From Pseudomonas sp. PD9R (lineage in GTDB: Bacteria > Pseudomonadota > Gammaproteobacteria > Pseudomonadales > Pseudomonadaceae): a DNA stretch of 64,000 nt. Every line of letters begins with the position of its first letter. Within the stretch, counting starts at the first letter, position 1. The stretch is from NCBI RefSeq assembly GCF_019200975.1, contig NZ_JAHTMR010000008.1:78089-142088 (forward strand), in the 5' to 3' direction. Shown here in pieces: positions 59,960 through 64,000 of this stretch. The position numbers and the translations under genes are program-made. The notes under the pieces were generated by a model. The model was given only the letters and a program-made list of their open reading frames with translations. It was not told the origin of the DNA and searched no databases.

Positions 59960-61024
59960 ATGGCGCCCACGCCCCGCACCGTCCCTCATATAGCCAGTGC
60001 GCACTCAGCATTCAAAACATTGCCCCTCGTGGATATACAGGGTCTGTCTTCGGCCAGTGAAACCGAGCGTATCGAAACCGCCGCCGAATTGGGACGGGCG
60101 GCTTCGCAAGCGGGTTTTCTGTATGTCACTGGGCACGGCATCGACCCGACCATCATCAGCCGCCTCAAGCAGCGAACAATCGAGTATTTCGCGCAGTCGC
60201 CGGAACAAAAGATGCAGGATTACATCGGGCTATCGAGCAATCACAGCGGCTATGTGCCGGAAGGCGAGGAACAATTCGTCGAGGGCAGTATTGATCACAA
60301 GGAAGCGTTCGATGTCGGTTTCGATTACCTGTTGTCGCAAGGAACGCGACCGATGCTGGGTGCCAATCGCTGGCCGGCGTTGCCGGGCTTCAAGCAAGAC
60401 ATCAAGGCCTACTACGACGCGGTATTCAGCCTCAACCTAACGCTTTTTCGAGGCTTCGCACTGGCCTTGGGACTGGCGGAAAACACCTTCAGCCGATGGG
60501 TCAATAATCCGCCCAGTCAACTGCGCTTGATCCATTATCCGTTCGCGCCGGATGCGCCAGTGGATCGTCCTGGTATCGGCGCTCACACCGACTATGAGTG
60601 CTTCACCATTCTGCTGCCGACCGCGCCGGGACTTGAAGTGTTGAACGGCGCAGGGCAGTGGATCGATGTGCCGATAGTGGAGGGGGCATTTGTCATCAAC
60701 ATCGGCGACATGATGGAAGTGCTGAGCAACGGCAACTATGTCGCTACGGCACATAGGGTGCGTAAAGTCGCCGAGGAGCGTTACTCGTTCCCGATGTTTT
60801 GTACCTGTGATTACGACACGATCATCGAGCCTGTCGCGACGCTGGTCGATCCGGCAACGCCCAGCCGCTACAGCCCGATGTCCTGTGGCGAGCATCTGTA
60901 CGCGCAAACCCTGCAGACGTTTCGCTACCTCAAGCAGCGGGTGGCCTGTGGTGAATTGCGCTTGCCAGAAGGGGCAAAAGGTTTGTCCTCCTATGGTCGC
61001 TCTGCCAACGCCATGGAGGTTTGA
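59960..61024 (+). CDS. Isopenicillin-N-synthase-family 2OG-Fe(II) dioxygenase
   Basis: 354 residues. The iron triad is His209-x-Asp211 (GAHTDYE) and His265 (TAHRV), with the RxS 2-oxoglutarate motif at Arg274 (ERYSF). N-terminal DIOX_N region with LPLVDI and GFLYVTGHGID. Such enzymes oxidise small molecules; isopenicillin N synthase itself is only the family name. First gene of a cassette with a 1-base gap to the next. Confidence 0.92.
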   Translation: MAPTPRTVPHIASAHSAFKTLPLVDIQGLSSASETERIETAAELGRAASQAGFLYVTGHGIDPTIISRLKQRTIEYFAQSPEQKMQDYIGLSSNHSGYVPEGEEQFVEGSIDHKEAFDVGFDYLLSQGTRPMLGANRWPALPGFKQDIKAYYDAVFSLNLTLFRGFALALGLAENTFSRWVNNPPSQLRLIHYPFAPDAPVDRPGIGAHTDYECFTILLPTAPGLEVLNGAGQWIDVPIVEGAFVINIGDMMEVLSNGNYVATAHRVRKVAEERYSFPMFCTCDYDTIIEPVATLVDPATPSRYSPMSCGEHLYAQTLQTFRYLKQRVACGELRLPEGAKGLSSYGRSANAMEV

Positions 61025-61025
61025 T

Positions 61026-61964
61026 ATGCACCTCACTGAACTCGTCGCGCAGTACGCGCAACGACCGGCGCAAGGCGTTCCTGACTGGATGCTCGGCTTT
61101 TACAAGCGCCGGGCAATCAGCTTTGCCAACGGCCTGACTGATACACAGACTCACGTGTGCTGGTTTCAAAGCCGTAACTTCACCATCGATTTACGCCTGC
61201 CCCTTGAAGATCGCCAAGTGCCGGCCAAACCGTTATCGGCACACAGCGCCCAGGACTTACAGATTCTTGCCAACTATGAGGGCTGGGAAGCCTTGTGTTC
61301 ATGGGAGGGCGAAACCCTCAGTTGGCACACCGACACGTCCTTGCAGGTGCACAACCGCTGGCCGGAACCTGCAGTGTTGAAGCGTATTGGTAACTGCATG
61401 ATCGAGTTCGCGCCCAGCGGTGCTTATGTCGAAGACTGGCGTCTGCAATTGTCAGCACCTGGCGCATTGATCGGCTTGCGGCTGCTGGAGGAAAAGCAGC
61501 TCGAAACGGGCAGCGTGCGCCATCGCGGTGGCGGCCTGATCGTCTGTGGTGGATACGCGGCAATGGTGCTGGGGCGCGCCGATCCACTTGAGAGCGGTTT
61601 GCCCCTGCGAGAGCTGGTCTCGCGCCACGTCGATGATCCGCAATGGCTCAACGGTGCGTTCAACTTCGAAACGTCGGTGGCCCAGGGTTCACTCGATGAC
61701 GGCTACCAGATCACGCTTTCGACCTGTGCCGCGCGGGTGGGCCAGCCGCTGATCCCGCTGGATGGTTTCGAACGCCAGGCTGACGGCATTCATGTCATCC
61801 AGCGATTGCTGGTCGACGGCATGGCCTGCGAACGCCTGTTCATCATTGATACGCTGGAACCGTGTATCAGCTTCACCCAGGCCACCGGATTCAGCAGCAG
61901 TGCCGCGCAATGGTATGAGCGCGAATCCCCGACATTGAGCCGCTACACCCAGCCGCTCGTTTGA
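61026..61964 (+). CDS. Unknown protein, partner of the dioxygenase
   Basis: 312 residues, soluble, no signal peptide. Predicted mainly beta (HVCWFQSRNFTIDLRLPL, LSWHTDTSLQVHNRWPEP, CMIEFAPSGAYVEDWRLQL), perhaps a lipocalin- or cupin-like barrel. No motif I can place. The 1-base spacing after the oxygenase implies a shared job. Confidence 0.82.
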   Translation: MHLTELVAQYAQRPAQGVPDWMLGFYKRRAISFANGLTDTQTHVCWFQSRNFTIDLRLPLEDRQVPAKPLSAHSAQDLQILANYEGWEALCSWEGETLSWHTDTSLQVHNRWPEPAVLKRIGNCMIEFAPSGAYVEDWRLQLSAPGALIGLRLLEEKQLETGSVRHRGGGLIVCGGYAAMVLGRADPLESGLPLRELVSRHVDDPQWLNGAFNFETSVAQGSLDDGYQITLSTCAARVGQPLIPLDGFERQADGIHVIQRLLVDGMACERLFIIDTLEPCISFTQATGFSSSAAQWYERESPTLSRYTQPLV

Positions 61965-62003
61965 ACTGAACGTGTCACCCCATTCATAACCCGTGAGGTT
62001 TCC

Positions 62004-63083
62004 ATGAAGGCATTCTCGTGCGTGTTTTATCGTTTTGCAGCCGTGTTGCTGGCGCTGTCCTGTCTCGCTTTCGGTGCCTCTGCGGCCGAGAAAAAACAGG
62101 AGTTCAAGGTGGCTTGGTCGATCTATTCCGGCTGGATGCCGTGGGGCTATGCCAGTGAACATGGAATCATCGACAAATGGGCGAAAAAGTACGGGATCAA
62201 AATCGAGCTGGTTCAGCTCAATGACTACATCGAATCCATCAACCAGTATGCCGCTGGCGCTTTCGATGCTTGCGGCATGACCAACATGGATGCCTTGACC
62301 ATTCCGAGCGCCAATGGCGTGGACACCACGGGGCTGATTCTCGGTGATTACTCCAACGGCAACGACGCGATCGTCCTCAAGCACGGCAAGACCTTTGCTG
62401 ACATCAAGGGCCAGCAAGTCAATCTGGTGGAACTGTCGGTCTCTGACTACTTGATGTCCCGGGCCCTGGATATTCATGGGCTGAGCCAGCGCGACATCAA
62501 GATCATGAACACCTCGGATGCCGACGCGGTGGCCTCTTTCGGCACCTCGGGCGTGACAGCCGCGGCGCTGTGGAACCCGCAGCTGAGCATGGTGATGAAA
62601 CAATCACCGACGGCGGTGCAGGTCTTTACCTCCAGGGAAATTCCGGGGGAAATCATCGACATGATGGCGGTCAACACCGAAACACTTGCGGCTAACCCGG
62701 AACTGGGCAAGGCTCTGGTAGGGGCATGGTTCGAGACCTTGCAATTGATGTCTGGCGACAATGGCCAGGCCATCGCTGCACGCACTTCAATGGCCGAGCG
62801 CTCGGGCACTGACTTGAAGGGGTATGAGGATCAACTCACGCAAACCATGCTGTTCTATACGCCAGCTACGGCCTTCGATTTCGCCAACTCCGATGCCATC
62901 CGCCACACCATGGACAAGGTGCGTTCCTTCTCCTTCGCCAAGGGCTTACTCGGGCAGGCAGCCACCAGTGCGGATGCGGTGGGCATGCAGTTCGCCGATG
63001 GCTCGACCCTGGGCGACAAGAACAACATCAAACTGCGTTTCGACACCCGATACGTGAACATGGCGATGGCCAACCAGCTCTGA
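62004..63083 (+). CDS. Orphan ABC substrate-binding protein, urea-carboxylase-transporter type
   Basis: 359 residues with signal peptide ending GASAA. NMT1/SsuA fold: FKVAWSIYSGWMPWGYASEH, DYIESINQYAAGAFDACGMT, DGSNGN-like loop DYSNGNDAIVLK. This closely recalls the binding protein of transporters linked to urea carboxylase. No permease, ATPase or urea carboxylase gene lies in the window, so it must use a transporter encoded elsewhere or only sequester a ligand. It is the last gene of the cassette. Confidence 0.9.
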   Translation: MKAFSCVFYRFAAVLLALSCLAFGASAAEKKQEFKVAWSIYSGWMPWGYASEHGIIDKWAKKYGIKIELVQLNDYIESINQYAAGAFDACGMTNMDALTIPSANGVDTTGLILGDYSNGNDAIVLKHGKTFADIKGQQVNLVELSVSDYLMSRALDIHGLSQRDIKIMNTSDADAVASFGTSGVTAAALWNPQLSMVMKQSPTAVQVFTSREIPGEIIDMMAVNTETLAANPELGKALVGAWFETLQLMSGDNGQAIAARTSMAERSGTDLKGYEDQLTQTMLFYTPATAFDFANSDAIRHTMDKVRSFSFAKGLLGQAATSADAVGMQFADGSTLGDKNNIKLRFDTRYVNMAMANQL

Positions 63084-63098
63084 AACGGTTGCGGGGAA

Positions 63099-63200
63099 TG
63101 TAGGCGCGAGCTTGCTCGCGATGGACTCTAGGGCGACGCGTGTATTCACAAAGCACGCGTTATCGTTAACGCCCATCGCGAGCAAGCTCGCTCCTACAGG
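63099..63200. repeat. Long REP-type element, right copy of the inverted pair
   Basis: Reverse orientation of the 59605 element; about 80 of 100 positions agree, including GTTAACGATAACGCGT, ACGCGT, GCCCT and TCCATCGCGAG. The two enclose 59960-63083. Confidence 0.9.
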
Positions 63201-63209
63201 GGCTTGCTG

Positions 63210-63992
63210 TTAAAACTTCGCATAATTCAACGCATCAACAATCGCCGAGCCGCCAATACCGGTCAGTGACAACAGCAGCGCCCTGATCAGCGGATCTTCG
63301 GAGTAACGCGAAAACGAGCCGGTATTGAGCGTCGCCACGCGCTCGCGGATCATTTTGAACTTGCCGTAGCAGGGCGTCGTTTCGGCAGTTTCCAGCAGGT
63401 AATCATCGAGTCGCCGCAACGCCAGGGTGCGGGCTTTTTCCGCAGCCCGTCGCAGTGACAGCGCGGAGGTGAGCAGCAGCAACGCCGTCAGTAAATAGGA
63501 AATCATCATGCTGGGCGGTGTCGGCCAGTTATCGAACAGGCTGCTGCGCGAGGCCAGCAGGATCAACATCACCACCGTCGGCGCATAGATCAGCCGGTTG
63601 ACCGCCGAGGTGCGCTTGGCGATCAGTTGCAAATCCACCCACTCATCGATGCAGGGATGCTTGAGCGTGCCGAAGATTTTTTTGTGCTCGGCCTGCAACG
63701 TTCCCGGCCAGATCGCGTGGTGCTCGCTGAGATGACGGATGAAGCGCGTCAGCAAAAGATTGGCGTCCATGACCCAGAACACCAGCACCTGGAACGTCAG
63801 GGTCGGGATCAGCCAGCTCACCATCCACCACATCGATTCGCCACGAACGGGCATGCCCTCCATTGGCCAGACCACATACAGCACGCTGGTCACCACCACA
63901 TACAGCCAGGTAGCGAGTATCGCCCGCAGCATTCGCGCACCGAATGAACCGCAGATGCAATGCTCGCCCCAGAAGCGCGCTATGGAGATCAT
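63210..63992 (-). CDS. Membrane protein of unknown function, probably cut by the window edge
   Basis: 260 residues are visible; membrane segments at about 22-45, 60-80, 135-155 and 160-180, with a charged C-terminal half that ends IGGSAIVDALNYAKF. The reading frame is open to the window end (64000), so the first Met at 63992 may be internal and the gene may extend beyond. No family recognised. Confidence 0.7.
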   Translation of the reverse strand: MISIARFWGEHCICGSFGARMLRAILATWLYVVVTSVLYVVWPMEGMPVRGESMWWMVSWLIPTLTFQVLVFWVMDANLLLTRFIRHLSEHHAIWPGTLQAEHKKIFGTLKHPCIDEWVDLQLIAKRTSAVNRLIYAPTVVMLILLASRSSLFDNWPTPPSMMISYLLTALLLLTSALSLRRAAEKARTLALRRLDDYLLETAETTPCYGKFKMIRERVATLNTGSFSRYSEDPLIRALLLSLTGIGGSAIVDALNYAKF

Positions 63993-64000
63993 CTTGCGTC

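Overview
The window looks like chromosome from a fluorescens-group Pseudomonas. The evidence is its GC-rich codon use, polyamine gene content like that of other pseudomonads, and many copies of two REP-type palindromes typical of that group. One has the core GTAGGAGCTGCCGCAGGCTG followed by GATCAAAAGATC; the other has the core GTAGGAGCGAGCTTGCTCGC. No rRNA, tRNA, CRISPR array, transposase, integrase or prophage gene was seen. This is inference from reading; no database search was run.

Layout. 0-2.8 kb: a PAS protein and a sigma-54 activator in one operon. 3.1-3.4 kb: a gene-free stretch with nested stems and a strong terminator, a candidate small RNA. 3.5-10.5 kb: an MscS channel, a fused adenylation-carrier-acyltransferase protein, a DosP-like haem-PAS GGDEF-EAL protein and a RidA protein. 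10.7-12.7 kb: rRNA hydroxylase RlhA. 12.8-15.7 kb: an AT-richer two-gene unit of unknown function. 15.8-20.8 kb: a TonB receptor, and an MFS pump divergent from a LysR regulator. 21.3-25.9 kb: a four-gene operon (zinc-ribbon/degenerate GGDEF protein, family 2 synthase, periplasmic barrel-like protein, HlyD-like protein) that looks like a small exopolysaccharide machine. 26-29 kb: small conserved proteins, a lipoprotein and ThpR.

29.2-40.1 kb is a polyamine region. A puuD-potGHI-potF unit runs leftward; puuA, puuC, puuB and puuR run rightward. Together they should import putrescine or related amines, gamma-glutamylate them, oxidise them and release GABA. A second glutamine-synthetase-like/FAD-oxidase pair with a DeoR regulator lies at 47.5-51.2 kb. 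Between the two are small membrane and secreted proteins, an alpha/beta hydrolase, a small protein with a structured leader, and a two-component system next to a four-repeat membrane protein.

51.6-64 kb holds a chromate transporter, a bestrophin-like channel, a CAP-domain protein and a cell-wall hydrolase. It also has a four-gene operon (UDP-glucuronate 4-epimerase, polyprenyl-phosphate glycosyltransferase, LAB_N protein, ArnT-like transferase) that fits uronic-acid decoration of lipid A or another envelope glycan. Last comes a three-gene oxygenase/unknown/solute-binding-protein cassette enclosed by two inverted copies of one REP-type element, and a partial membrane protein. The strongest leads for undescribed biology are the 13.2-15.7 kb pair, the 21.3-25.9 kb operon and the 3.1-3.4 kb RNA candidate.
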